A DNA stretch of 5,060 nt from Anaerolineales bacterium UBA2232 (GTDB taxonomy: Bacteria; Chloroflexota; Anaerolineae; UBA2200): positions 1 through 5,060 of the forward strand of contig DDYO01000276.1 in the NCBI GenBank assembly GCA_002348045.1, written 5' to 3'. Under the pieces are notes generated by a model. That model saw only the letters and a program-made list of their open reading frames with translations. It did no database searches and had not been told where the DNA came from. Positions 1 to 5,060 of the stretch are shown here, in pieces (the first letter of the stretch is position 1; each line of letters opens with the position of its first letter). The position numbers and the translations under genes were made by a program.

Positions 1-839
1 GCGGCGGGGCCCCGCAGCTGATGGTGACCTACACCGTGCCGCCCACTCCGACGCCGACGGACAGCCCCACGCCGACCGACACCTTGACGCCCACTCCCAC
101 CGACACGGCGACTCCGACGCCCACCGACACCGCCACGCCCACGGCCACGCCGACGAGCACCAGCACGCCGACGCCGACGGCGTTGTGCCCGGTGTGGATT
201 TCCGCCGACGCGACCTGGGGGCCGGGGCTGGTGCGGGTGGGCTGCAACGTGGGGGTGGCGGCGGGGGTCACCCTGACCATCGCGCCGGGCACCACGGTGG
301 CCTTCACCTCCACCGTGGCCGGCACTCCCCACCTGGACGTGCGGGGGACGCTCTACGCCGTGGGGACGGCGGCGGAGCCGATCACAATCACCCACGAAGC
401 GGGGGCGGCCGGCTCCTGGGGATGGCTGTACCTGCGGGGCGTGGGGGATGGCGTCTCCAGCACCCTGACGTACGTCAACGTGCTCCACGGCCTGGGGGTG
501 GATGACGGCGAGGGCTCGCTGGTCCGCTACACCAGCGTCATGAGCAACACCTATGGTTTCGCCTCGTGGTCGGCCAGCGACGTGATGAGCTCGACGTTGC
601 AGTTCAACGGCATCGGGCTGTACGCCCACGATGGGGGCCGGCCGATCCTCTTGGCCTGCAACGTGTTGAGCAATACGGTATGGGACGTGTTGGTGGCCAG
701 TTACGGCGATGTGACCGCCACGGGCTGCTGGTGGGGTTCCGACCCGCCGGACGCGGGCAGGGTCTGGGATGGGGCGGACGATTTCACCCTGGGGGTGGTG
801 GACCGGTCGGACTGGTTGAGCGGGTGGGTGGGGTGGTGA
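1..839 (+). CDS. Secreted/surface right-handed beta-helix protein with Pro/Thr linker (C-terminal part, 5' partial)
   Basis: The frame is open to the left edge (it reads GGAPQ-L-M before the first in-window ATG at 21), so this is the C-terminal end of a longer protein and that ATG is probably internal. Two parts are visible. A linker of alternating Thr and Pro with Asp/Ser/Ala (nt 45-179) is typical of extended spacers in exported proteins. It is followed by about 215 residues beginning CPVWISADATW, with short beta-strand turns such as VTLTIAPGTTVAF, LDVRGTLYAVGT and PITITHEA. This is the pattern of right-handed parallel beta-helix (pectate-lyase-like or NosD-like) repeats. The end reads GCWWGSDPPDAG...WDGADDFTLGVVDRSDWL, a familiar closing cap of bacterial beta-helix surface proteins. 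Such proteins are exported and often bind or process polysaccharide, but no catalytic residues can be assigned here. It ends at TGA 837-839 and is much richer in G+C than the following operon. The family call is firm; the function is unknown. Confidence 0.8.
   Translation, partial: GGAPQLMVTYTVPPTPTPTDSPTPTDTLTPTPTDTATPTPTDTATPTATPTSTSTPTPTALCPVWISADATWGPGLVRVGCNVGVAAGVTLTIAPGTTVAFTSTVAGTPHLDVRGTLYAVGTAAEPITITHEAGAAGSWGWLYLRGVGDGVSSTLTYVNVLHGLGVDDGEGSLVRYTSVMSNTYGFASWSASDVMSSTLQFNGIGLYAHDGGRPILLACNVLSNTVWDVLVASYGDVTATGCWWGSDPPDAGRVWDGADDFTLGVVDRSDWLSGWVGW
45..179 (+). repeat. Low-complexity Thr-Pro coding repeat
   Basis: In-frame microrepeat of ACN-CCN codons with interspersed GAC, GCN and AGC. 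It encodes TPTPTD and TATPT units repeated for about 45 residues. The DNA repeat is a consequence of the protein linker, is prone to slippage, and generates a spurious valine/glycine-rich open frame on the opposite strand. Confidence 0.85.
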
Positions 840-903
840 TCTCACGAGTGCGCTACCGAACCTGGACTCTATCCGTTCATGGTTGACACCATCGGCAGCC
901 TGT

Positions 904-932
904 TTGGTTGCGACGTGCTCTGTGGTTATACT
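904..932 (+). promoter_or_regulatory. Candidate sigma-70-type promoter for the three-gene operon
   Basis: A good -10 box, TATACT, lies at 927-932. A weak -35, TTGGTT, lies at 904-909 with a 17-bp spacer. Transcription would start near 939 and give a leader of about 150 nt before the 1087 ATG. The -10 matches consensus well; the -35 matches at only three positions. This is the best promoter-like sequence between the upstream stop codon and the operon, but it is predicted from sequence only. Confidence 0.35.
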
Positions 933-1008
933 TGGCTAGGTCATCCGGCTCCCACCTTACGAGGGAAGGCGTGAGCCAGGGATACGTGTGATTGCTTGAT
1001 GAGCCAAG
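931..1008 (+). other. Nested stem-loop structure in the operon leader
   Basis: The inner hairpin has arms GGCTCCCACCTT (947-958) and AAGGCGTGAGCC (966-977), with 10 of 12 positions paired and a 7-nt loop. It is enclosed by a second, longer-range stem: CTTGGCT (931-937) pairs perfectly with AGCCAAG (1002-1008), and after a 4-nt bulge (938-941) CATC (942-945) pairs with GATG (998-1001). Eleven outer pairs plus ten inner pairs in one nested fold is unusual for random spacer. No T-run follows, so it is not a classic intrinsic terminator of the upstream gene. It could be a regulatory 5' leader, a small structured RNA or a protein-binding DNA element. If transcription starts near 939, the outermost seven pairs would not be in the transcript. 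Confidence 0.45.
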
Positions 1009-1058
1009 ATCACTGGCAGGGTGTCTACATCCACTGTGTGATTCCGGTTGCTGGATGA
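986..1058 (+). repeat. Imperfect direct repeat in the leader
   Basis: GTGTGATT occurs at 986-993 and 1036-1043. The block TTGCTTGATGA (992-1002) recurs as TTGCTGGATGA (1048-1058), with 10 of 11 bases identical. The second copy is effectively the first with a 6-nt insertion. Such duplicated sites ahead of a gene for a winged-helix protein could be operator half-sites for autoregulation, but chance similarity cannot be excluded. Confidence 0.3.
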
Positions 1059-1069
1059 AGGGAGCGTCC

Positions 1070-1077
1070 AAGGAAGG
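1070..1077 (+). promoter_or_regulatory. Shine-Dalgarno deciding the wHTH gene start
   Basis: AAGGAAGG ends 9 nt before the ATG at 1087. The more upstream in-frame TTG at 1048 has no purine-rich site before it and lies inside the leader direct repeat, so 1087 is preferred. A GAGGAGG at 1102-1108 lies 14 nt before an in-frame ATG at 1123, which remains an alternative start. Confidence 0.5.
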
Positions 1078-1086
1078 CCAACCAGG

Positions 1087-2151
1087 ATGAACGCGACGAC
1101 TGAGGAGGCCCAGGCGGGAAGCATGGCTCAGACTTGCACATGCCGCGAAGCGCCGAGACCTGAATCCAAACAGCTGTGGATGCGAGGCCACTATACCTTT
1201 GCGGGTCTTCGCAACATTGCTGTGCTGGTTCGGTCAATTGGGCGGCCCATAAGGCCGCTTGAGCTGGACCGAATAGTGCGCGAGCGCAGGATTGTCGTCA
1301 CCAAGTCACGACCGAATCCCTCTCGCACTACCCTATACCACGCATACAGGGCATTGTTGAACCTTGGAATCTTGGAGCGCGCGCCCGGCGGAATGGTCGT
1401 GACTGAACGGGATCGGCTGGTGCATTGGCTCCTGCAGGGTTCAACCCAGCAAACCGGGCTCTCGGCCAGGGAGCGCCAGGCGTTTTGCAGTCTCGTGCTT
1501 CGGAACCAAGACTGCCAGAGTCTCTGGTTTCGCCATTTCACGCCTGATCGCACGTCTTCCACGCCAGGCGAGTTTGCTGAGGCTGCGCGGCCGGTGACTT
1601 GGCAACGGCACCCGGCTGGTGACCGTAACGAGGTTGTCATTCTCCGGTACGACAGGAGCGTCGCGCTTCGGCTTTGCAGCGAGGCAGAGGTCCAGGCAGT
1701 GCTGTATGGTATCCGCTACTGGGCTCGCGACGAGCTGAAGATGGTAGACGAAGTTTTCCGACTGGACGTCGGAAATGTAGTGTACCCCATTGTTGCCCCC
1801 GAGACGGCGATCGCTGGGGTTGTGCGCCAGCGAATCCTCGACCGCATATCGCCTGACAGCATGTGGACCACACTAAGCGTGAGCGACCTGATCCAGGAGG
1901 TGGGCGTCGCTGCTCGGGCGCCCGTGCGAGTCGTGTTGGGCACTTTGTCGTCACTCTATCGGCAGTACCCTGGGCTGGTGGCGCTCATCGCAATACCCCG
2001 GTCGCTAGCTACTCTGACGGCTGCGTCAGGCTTTCGCGAAACATACGAATTGCGCGGTTACTTTCGTGATGAACATGGCCGATACATCTCGCACGTTAGG
2101 ATGCACCGTGATGTAAAGTCGCTGGAGGACTTAGATGACACAGACGCTTGA
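1087..2151 (+). CDS. Winged-helix DNA-binding protein, first gene of a wHTH-ATPase-PIN operon
   Basis: From the ATG at 1087 the product is 354 residues; in-frame alternatives are TTG 1048 and ATG 1123. I do not recognise a named family. Residues about 31-108 look like a winged helix-turn-helix. A helix around 'GLRNIAVLVRSIGRPI' is followed by 'PLELDRIV', then a likely recognition helix 'SRTTLYHAYRALLNLGIL', then a beta-wing 'ERAPGGMVVTERD'. The middle (about 120-245) is a mixed region with no motif I can name. Residues about 259-300 (MWTTLSVSDLIQEVGV...VRVVLGTLSSLYRQYPG) could be a second, degenerate helix-turn-helix. No signal peptide or membrane segment is seen, so it is probably cytoplasmic. 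Its last 17 nt overlap the ATPase gene, implying translational coupling and joint function. It could be the operon's autoregulator or the DNA-recognition subunit of the system; the sequence does not decide. Confidence in the gene is high; confidence in the wHTH call is moderate. Confidence 0.75.
   Translation: MNATTEEAQAGSMAQTCTCREAPRPESKQLWMRGHYTFAGLRNIAVLVRSIGRPIRPLELDRIVRERRIVVTKSRPNPSRTTLYHAYRALLNLGILERAPGGMVVTERDRLVHWLLQGSTQQTGLSARERQAFCSLVLRNQDCQSLWFRHFTPDRTSSTPGEFAEAARPVTWQRHPAGDRNEVVILRYDRSVALRLCSEAEVQAVLYGIRYWARDELKMVDEVFRLDVGNVVYPIVAPETAIAGVVRQRILDRISPDSMWTTLSVSDLIQEVGVAARAPVRVVLGTLSSLYRQYPGLVALIAIPRSLATLTAASGFRETYELRGYFRDEHGRYISHVRMHRDVKSLEDLDDTDA
2124..2128 (+). promoter_or_regulatory. 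Shine-Dalgarno of the AAA+ ATPase gene
   Basis: GGAGG lies inside the 3' end of the wHTH gene, 6 nt before the ATG at 2135. It supports that start and the 17-nt overlap. Confidence 0.75.
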
Positions 2152-3328
2152 GAGACTGGGCTTGGAATACAATCCGTTTGAACCGGTGGCCAGTGGAGCG
2201 CCTCTTGAGACCGAGCTCTGGATTCCAGAGAGCTGGAAGAACGAGGTTCGCCGACTCATAGACCTTGTGAGCAATGCCAGAGGTGTTAAGGGCCTGGTCT
2301 TGCAGGGTGAGTACGGCAGCGGCAAGACCTATCTTCTCAAATGGCTGCAGCAGACAGTCCTGCGAGAGAGGCGGGTGCTGTCGTACTACATGCACAACCC
2401 TGGCCTGCAGTTCTACGATCTGGCAGACGGCTTGCTCAGACAGGTCGGCCGCTACGAGCTGGCTAAGATGGTCTGGGAACAGACCAGTCCTGTTGTGCAC
2501 GGGTTTCAGTTCAGCTATGAGGGTGGGCTCCCCGGATGGCTGAGATCCATTGCCAGGCAGAAACGACAGGACGATGCCATCATGGCAATTGCGAACGCGA
2601 TCCAGGAGCAAGAAATCACCGATGATGAGGAGATCGCTCACAGGCTCGGGCGGATGGTGGTCGAGACTGCTACTCGGCCCTACTTCGAGTACCGCGACTT
2701 TGTAGCCGGCAGGCCCTCATCCCTCGTGGCTGAGAGAGAAGAGGCTCCCTATTTTACAGCTCTTGTGCGCATACTGCAGAAGGCAACGCAGGCCGAGGGC
2801 GTGGCTTTTCTGATAGACGAGTTTGAGGAGATCGCGCTCCACAAACGTCTTACCCAGAGGCAAGCTTATGACTACCTCGCGACTCTGAAGCGTCTCATGA
2901 ACGTGGCGCACAACGAGAACTTCTGGCTTGTGCTGGCCATGACTCCATCTGCGGCCGAGAAGACGTGGGAGATTGAGTCCGGGCTCCATGATCGTTTCAT
3001 TACCGGTGGTCGCAACGAATTCACCATACCGCAACTGGTCCCAGAGGAAGCTACCGATTTGGTGAGGAGACGTCTGACGCACGCCCGGTTGAGTGACCGA
3101 GAGCAGGCTGCTGACTATCCGTTTCCAGAGGGATTCGCTGCGCTGCTTCGGCAGACCACGATCTCGCTGCCCCGAAGGCTGGTCAAAGTGTGCTTCCAGT
3201 GCATTGCCGAGGCCGAGAGGGACCCACAGATCGCTGTGCCGTTTGAAGCGGGCCATCTGCAGGCGGTCGAAGAGCGGCTTTACCCTGCTCCGGCGCCCAC
3301 CGAGGCCGAGGTCGAGGAGCCAGTATGA
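2135..3328 (+). CDS. AAA+ P-loop ATPase (ORC/ExeA-like), second gene of the operon
   Basis: The product is 397 residues. It opens with LGLEYNPFEPVASG (residues 8-21), the 'G-L-x-x-NPF-x-P' entry motif seen in ExeA/ORC-type ATPases. Walker A is GEYGSGKT (58-65). Walker B is VAFLIDEFEEI (223-233, D228 and E229). A sensor-1 strand WLVLAMTPSA (264-273) and LHDRF (284-288, R287 a possible arginine finger) follow. LPRRLVKVC (345-353) is placed like sensor 2. All core ATPase residues are present, so it should bind and hydrolyse ATP and probably oligomerise. About 90 residues (130-220), partly charged and helical, are inserted between the N-terminal core and Walker B. The tail is acidic (EAEVEEPV). 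No membrane segment is seen. Relatives by overall design include the BREX ATPase BrxD and the transposition regulators TniB/TnsC, but I cannot place it in either family. Lying between a wHTH and a PIN nuclease gene with overlaps on both sides, it is likely the nucleotide-driven switch or loader of the module. Confidence 0.88.
   Translation: MTQTLERLGLEYNPFEPVASGAPLETELWIPESWKNEVRRLIDLVSNARGVKGLVLQGEYGSGKTYLLKWLQQTVLRERRVLSYYMHNPGLQFYDLADGLLRQVGRYELAKMVWEQTSPVVHGFQFSYEGGLPGWLRSIARQKRQDDAIMAIANAIQEQEITDDEEIAHRLGRMVVETATRPYFEYRDFVAGRPSSLVAEREEAPYFTALVRILQKATQAEGVAFLIDEFEEIALHKRLTQRQAYDYLATLKRLMNVAHNENFWLVLAMTPSAAEKTWEIESGLHDRFITGGRNEFTIPQLVPEEATDLVRRRLTHARLSDREQAADYPFPEGFAALLRQTTISLPRRLVKVCFQCIAEAERDPQIAVPFEAGHLQAVEERLYPAPAPTEAEVEEPV
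3314..3319 (+). promoter_or_regulatory. Shine-Dalgarno of the PIN nuclease gene
   Basis: GAGGAG lies within the last codons of the ATPase gene, 5 nt before the ATG at 3325. Together with the ATGA stop-start overlap it points to coupled translation. Confidence 0.65.
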
Positions 3329-4179
3329 AGCGCCCAGCTGTCGCGCCAGTCATCTATCTTGACACGTGTGCTGTATTGGCAGTCAGGTCCTACCTGGACG
3401 AAGCCAAGCAGCGGAAATGGTGGCCGTATTCCGAGGCCCAACAACCAACAGCTCCTCCGCGGTCAGCACAGATGGTACCTGGGTACGAAGAGCAGCTGCG
3501 CAAGGGCTATGCGGTAATGGCCTACCTTCTGAAGCGCTCTACTGACGAGTGCGTGGTTGTTGTATCGTGGGTTGTTCGAACAGAGGCCATCCGAGTGCTC
3601 ACGCTTGGAGGTGTCTATAGGAGCATGGCGTCATGTTTCGCTCTGCCCACACCAAAACTCCGCCGCATTGAGGAGGGGAACATGGTGCGAGGCTGGATGA
3701 CTCAGGAAGAAGTCGGCCGACTACCAAAGTGCCTCGATGACTGCCTGGATGACATCAAGACGCACACTCAGGTCGACCTACGACAGCAGTCGCAGAGAGA
3801 CCGCCGCCAAGACGAAGCGTTGGGTTGTGTTGAGATAGTCCTTTCGCACAGGTTCATGGACCTCGGCGATGCGTGGCTGCTTGCCGAGGCCCTGACCGAG
3901 CAGGCAGAGGAGGTGATTACGTTCGACACGGACTTCCGATTGGTTCTAGAACGCCTGCGGCAGCCAGCGAGTGCGCCAGACGACGAGAGAGCCCTGTATC
4001 GGAGGATGAAGGAGGAGGTTCAGACGAAGCTGGGTGAGATGCTCGGCAGAGGGGATACTCCCGGCGGTGTTGTGCTACCGAAAGCATGCAAGCTAGATAT
4101 GCCAAAGATGTCCGAGCTGGAATGCATGCAGCGCGCCATTTCGTCGAAAGCACAGGGAAGCGACGCGCCAACCGCATAG
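3325..4179 (+). CDS. Large PIN-domain nuclease, third gene of the operon
   Basis: The product is 284 residues and starts in an ATGA overlap with the ATPase stop. PIN-domain hallmarks appear in order. The first strand is VIYLDTCAVLAV (9-20) with the first catalytic Asp at D13. VVVSWVVRTEAIRVL (78-92) carries the acidic residue E87. DLGDAWLLAEAL (179-190) carries D182. VITFDTDF (197-204) carries D201 and D203. These four acidic sites match the Mg2+/Mn2+-binding set of PIN RNases, so the active site appears intact. A typical VapC toxin has about 130 residues. Here there is extra material at about 25-75 (Trp/Gln/Pro-rich), at 95-175 (charged and helical, DDCLDDIK...RQQSQRDRRQD), and in a tail after 212. 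No small antitoxin gene adjoins it, so the upstream ATPase and wHTH proteins are the likely controlling partners. It ends with in-frame tandem stops (TAG 4177-4179, TGA 4180-4182). The natural target (tRNA, rRNA, mRNA or DNA) cannot be read from the sequence. Confidence 0.82.
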   Translation: MKRPAVAPVIYLDTCAVLAVRSYLDEAKQRKWWPYSEAQQPTAPPRSAQMVPGYEEQLRKGYAVMAYLLKRSTDECVVVVSWVVRTEAIRVLTLGGVYRSMASCFALPTPKLRRIEEGNMVRGWMTQEEVGRLPKCLDDCLDDIKTHTQVDLRQQSQRDRRQDEALGCVEIVLSHRFMDLGDAWLLAEALTEQAEEVITFDTDFRLVLERLRQPASAPDDERALYRRMKEEVQTKLGEMLGRGDTPGGVVLPKACKLDMPKMSELECMQRAISSKAQGSDAPTA

Positions 4180-4422
4180 TGAACGGTGCCAGAGGACGGA
4201 CCCGTACGCATTCGACGCCACTAAGCCTAAATGGCATCTAGCATCCGACTGAGGCCGGGAAGTTAGCTATTGTCCTCGGGCGTCACACGCTATCCCTGGG
4301 GCATGCTTACAGCAGACCGGAGCTAGCGGGTCGTTAAATCTCGAGAGCCGTCGGTCCGTCGCCCGATTCAGCGCCCTCCAACGTTAAGCACTGCAGCCTA
4401 CCCCAACCGCCAGGGCACGGCA

Positions 4423-4465
4423 TTAAGGCAGATTGCTTCACCTAGGAGCCGGTTCGCAATGACGG
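4423..4465. repeat. Possible copy of an interspersed ATTGC...GCAAT palindromic repeat
   Basis: AGATTGCTTC (from 4430) and TTCGCAATGACGG (from 4453) flank a short centre; ATTGC (4432-4436) and GCAAT (4456-4460) are inverted. From general familiarity with bacterial spacers, many genomes, including Chloroflexota, carry multi-copy intergenic elements of the form GATTGCTTCG...CGCAATGAC. This resembles a diverged copy. Only one copy lies in this window, so repetition cannot be shown here. Confidence 0.4.
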
Positions 4466-4523
4466 AGACACCTGCCGTTCATCACGAGCGCTTTCTCGCG
4501 CGAGCCGCAGTCCATCTCGCTAG

Positions 4524-4538
4524 GAGACGCGCCGTCTC
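4524..4538. other. Small perfect hairpin downstream of the solute-binding-protein gene
   Basis: GAGACG (4524-4529) and CGTCTC (4533-4538) pair perfectly around a 3-nt loop. It lies about 50 nt past the stop of the minus-strand gene, where a terminator would be expected, but there is no T-run on either side. It may contribute to a 3' end or be incidental. Confidence 0.3.
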
Positions 4539-4590
4539 ACCCGCAGGGGAAGAATTCGCCCCTACGCACCCGCCGCTAGGCATCGCCTCG

Positions 4591-5060
4591 CTACCCATGC
4601 CCCACGATCACCACATCCTTCCACAGGGGGGCGCCGAAAGGAGACAGGGGGTAACGCTTTACCCACGGCTTTACCAGCGAGTGCTCGACGCCGTAGGCCA
4701 TAGGCATGACCAGGGCGTCCTCGATGACCATCCGGTCCGCCTGCCTGTAAAGAAGCATGCGCCGAGGCTGGTCGGTGATCCGCCGAGCGGTCTCCAGCAG
4801 CTCCTCGTACGGCAGCTTGGGCCAGTTGCGCCGGTACTGGCTCAGGCCCACCCGCAGAAAGGTGTCCGGGTCCGGATAATCGGCTGACCATCCGCTAAAC
4901 CAGAGGTGCGTCAGGCTTTGATCCAGCCTCTTGAGATAGTCGGGCCACGGCGCTGAACGGGCAAGGACCTCCACGCCGAGGTTCTCCTGCCACTGCTGGA
5001 TGCAAGCGTTCACCGGGTCGGCGACGACGGAACCGCTCCAATGCCAGATCTCCACCGTTA
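4591..5060 (-). CDS. ABC transporter family 5 extracellular solute-binding protein (C-terminal end, 5' partial)
   Basis: The minus-strand frame runs open through the right edge and stops at TAG (complement of 4591-4593). About 155 C-terminal residues are visible of a protein that usually has 500-600. The GTG at 5055-5053 is almost certainly an internal Val (…TVEIWHWSG). The diagnostic stretch is LWFSGWSADYPDPDTFL (complement of 4855-4905), matching the 'W-x-x-D-Y-P-D-P' signature of SBP_bac_5 (OppA/DppA-type) proteins. It is followed by the usual helix YEELLETARRITDQPRRMLLYRQADRMVIED and the closing 'ALVMPMAYGVEHSLVKPWVKRYPLSPFG' region. These lipoproteins or secreted proteins capture oligopeptides, glycosides or other small solutes outside the membrane and deliver them to a DppBC-type permease. 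The ligand cannot be inferred. The permease and ATPase genes, if linked, lie outside the window. The gene is convergent with the operon and of higher G+C. Confidence 0.92.
   Translation of the reverse strand, partial: TVEIWHWSGSVVADPVNACIQQWQENLGVEVLARSAPWPDYLKRLDQSLTHLWFSGWSADYPDPDTFLRVGLSQYRRNWPKLPYEELLETARRITDQPRRMLLYRQADRMVIEDALVMPMAYGVEHSLVKPWVKRYPLSPFGAPLWKDVVIVGHG

Larger units (their letters stand above)
4180..4590. other. Non-coding spacer between the convergent PIN and solute-binding-protein genes
   Basis: These 411 bases hold no frame with coding character on either strand. The plus-strand open frame 4459-4887 runs mostly antisense to the solute-binding-protein gene and is not credible. 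Two convergent genes should share terminators here, but I see no stem followed by a T-run for either strand. Visible elements are a short ATTGC...GCAAT motif (4423-4465), a 10-bp palindrome CTCGCGCGAG (4495-4504) and a small hairpin (4524-4538). I see no tRNA, attachment-site core or CRISPR repeat. The length and lack of content suggest a decayed sequence or the right edge of an inserted segment. Confidence 0.6.

Noticed and set aside
29..325. Minus-strand Val/Gly-rich open frame
   Set aside because: Antisense translation of the Thr-Pro repeat; its low-complexity composition is an artefact.
883..932. TTGACA (883-888) as the -35 partner of TATACT (927-932)
   Set aside because: The spacing is 38 bp, far beyond the 16-18 bp range. 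A perfect-looking -35 alone is not enough, so the weaker TTGGTT at 904-909 was preferred.
947..977. Leader hairpin as intrinsic terminator of the beta-helix gene
   Set aside because: No T-run follows the stem; the next bases are AGGGATACGTG.
2096..2641. Minus-strand open frame of 181 codons inside the operon
   Set aside because: It lies opposite the clear AAA+ ATPase reading frame, including Walker A, and has no recognisable motif.
2135..3328. ATPase as TniB/TnsC of a Tn7-like transposon
   Set aside because: No DDE transposase, no end repeats and no TniQ gene in the window; the neighbours are a wHTH protein and a PIN nuclease.
3325..4179. Ordinary VapBC toxin-antitoxin pair
   Set aside because: No small antitoxin frame precedes or follows the PIN gene with suitable spacing, and the PIN protein is about twice normal VapC length.
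4270..4380. Possible tRNA or attachment-site fragment in the spacer
   Set aside because: No acceptor stem, no proper T-loop (GTTCNANNC) and no CCA end could be paired.
4383..4389. GTTAAGC resembling the core of an integron attC site
   Set aside because: No complementary RYYYAAC box or inner paired arms at a suitable distance upstream, and no cassette-like arrangement.
4459..4887. Plus-strand open frame of 142 codons
   Set aside because: From 4591 onward it is antisense to the well-recognised family 5 solute-binding protein; its translation is low in structure-like pattern and it lacks a good Shine-Dalgarno.

Overview
The window looks like bacterial chromosome with moderate to high G+C, most plausibly a Chloroflexota (Anaerolineae-like) genome or metagenome bin. 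Three things suggest this: a secreted protein with a long Pro/Thr linker followed by a parallel beta-helix ending in the 'CWWGS-DP...D' signature, a family 5 ABC-transporter solute-binding protein, and an ATTGC...GCAAT-type interspersed repeat. The phylum is inferred from style only; no rRNA or marker gene is present.

Layout. Positions 1-839 (+) hold the C-terminal part of a surface or secreted beta-helix protein whose start is left of the window. Positions 840-1086 are a non-coding leader with a candidate promoter, a strong nested secondary structure (931-1008) and an imperfect direct repeat. Positions 1087-4179 (+) form a tight three-gene operon: a winged-helix DNA-binding protein, an AAA+ (ORC/ExeA-like) P-loop ATPase and a large PIN-domain nuclease. 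The reading frames overlap (17 nt, then a 4-nt ATGA overlap), and each gene has its own Shine-Dalgarno-like sequence. Positions 4180-4590 contain no convincing gene but do carry a short interspersed-repeat-like motif and small palindromes. Positions 4591-5060 (-) are the C-terminal end of a family 5 solute-binding protein, convergent with the operon.

How the genes may work together. The operon combines a DNA-recognition module, an ATP-driven switch or motor and a metal-dependent nuclease. It sits between two ordinary cell-envelope and transport genes of visibly higher G+C. Translational coupling implies the three products are needed together. The arrangement fits a compact defence or genetic-conflict module: a wHTH/ATPase sensor gating a PIN RNase. 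I do not recognise it as any named system. It is not a standard VapBC pair, because no small antitoxin gene is present and the PIN protein is about twice the usual length. It is not a Tn7-like module, because there is no transposase. The defence role is inference; the domain calls rest on motifs visible in the sequence.
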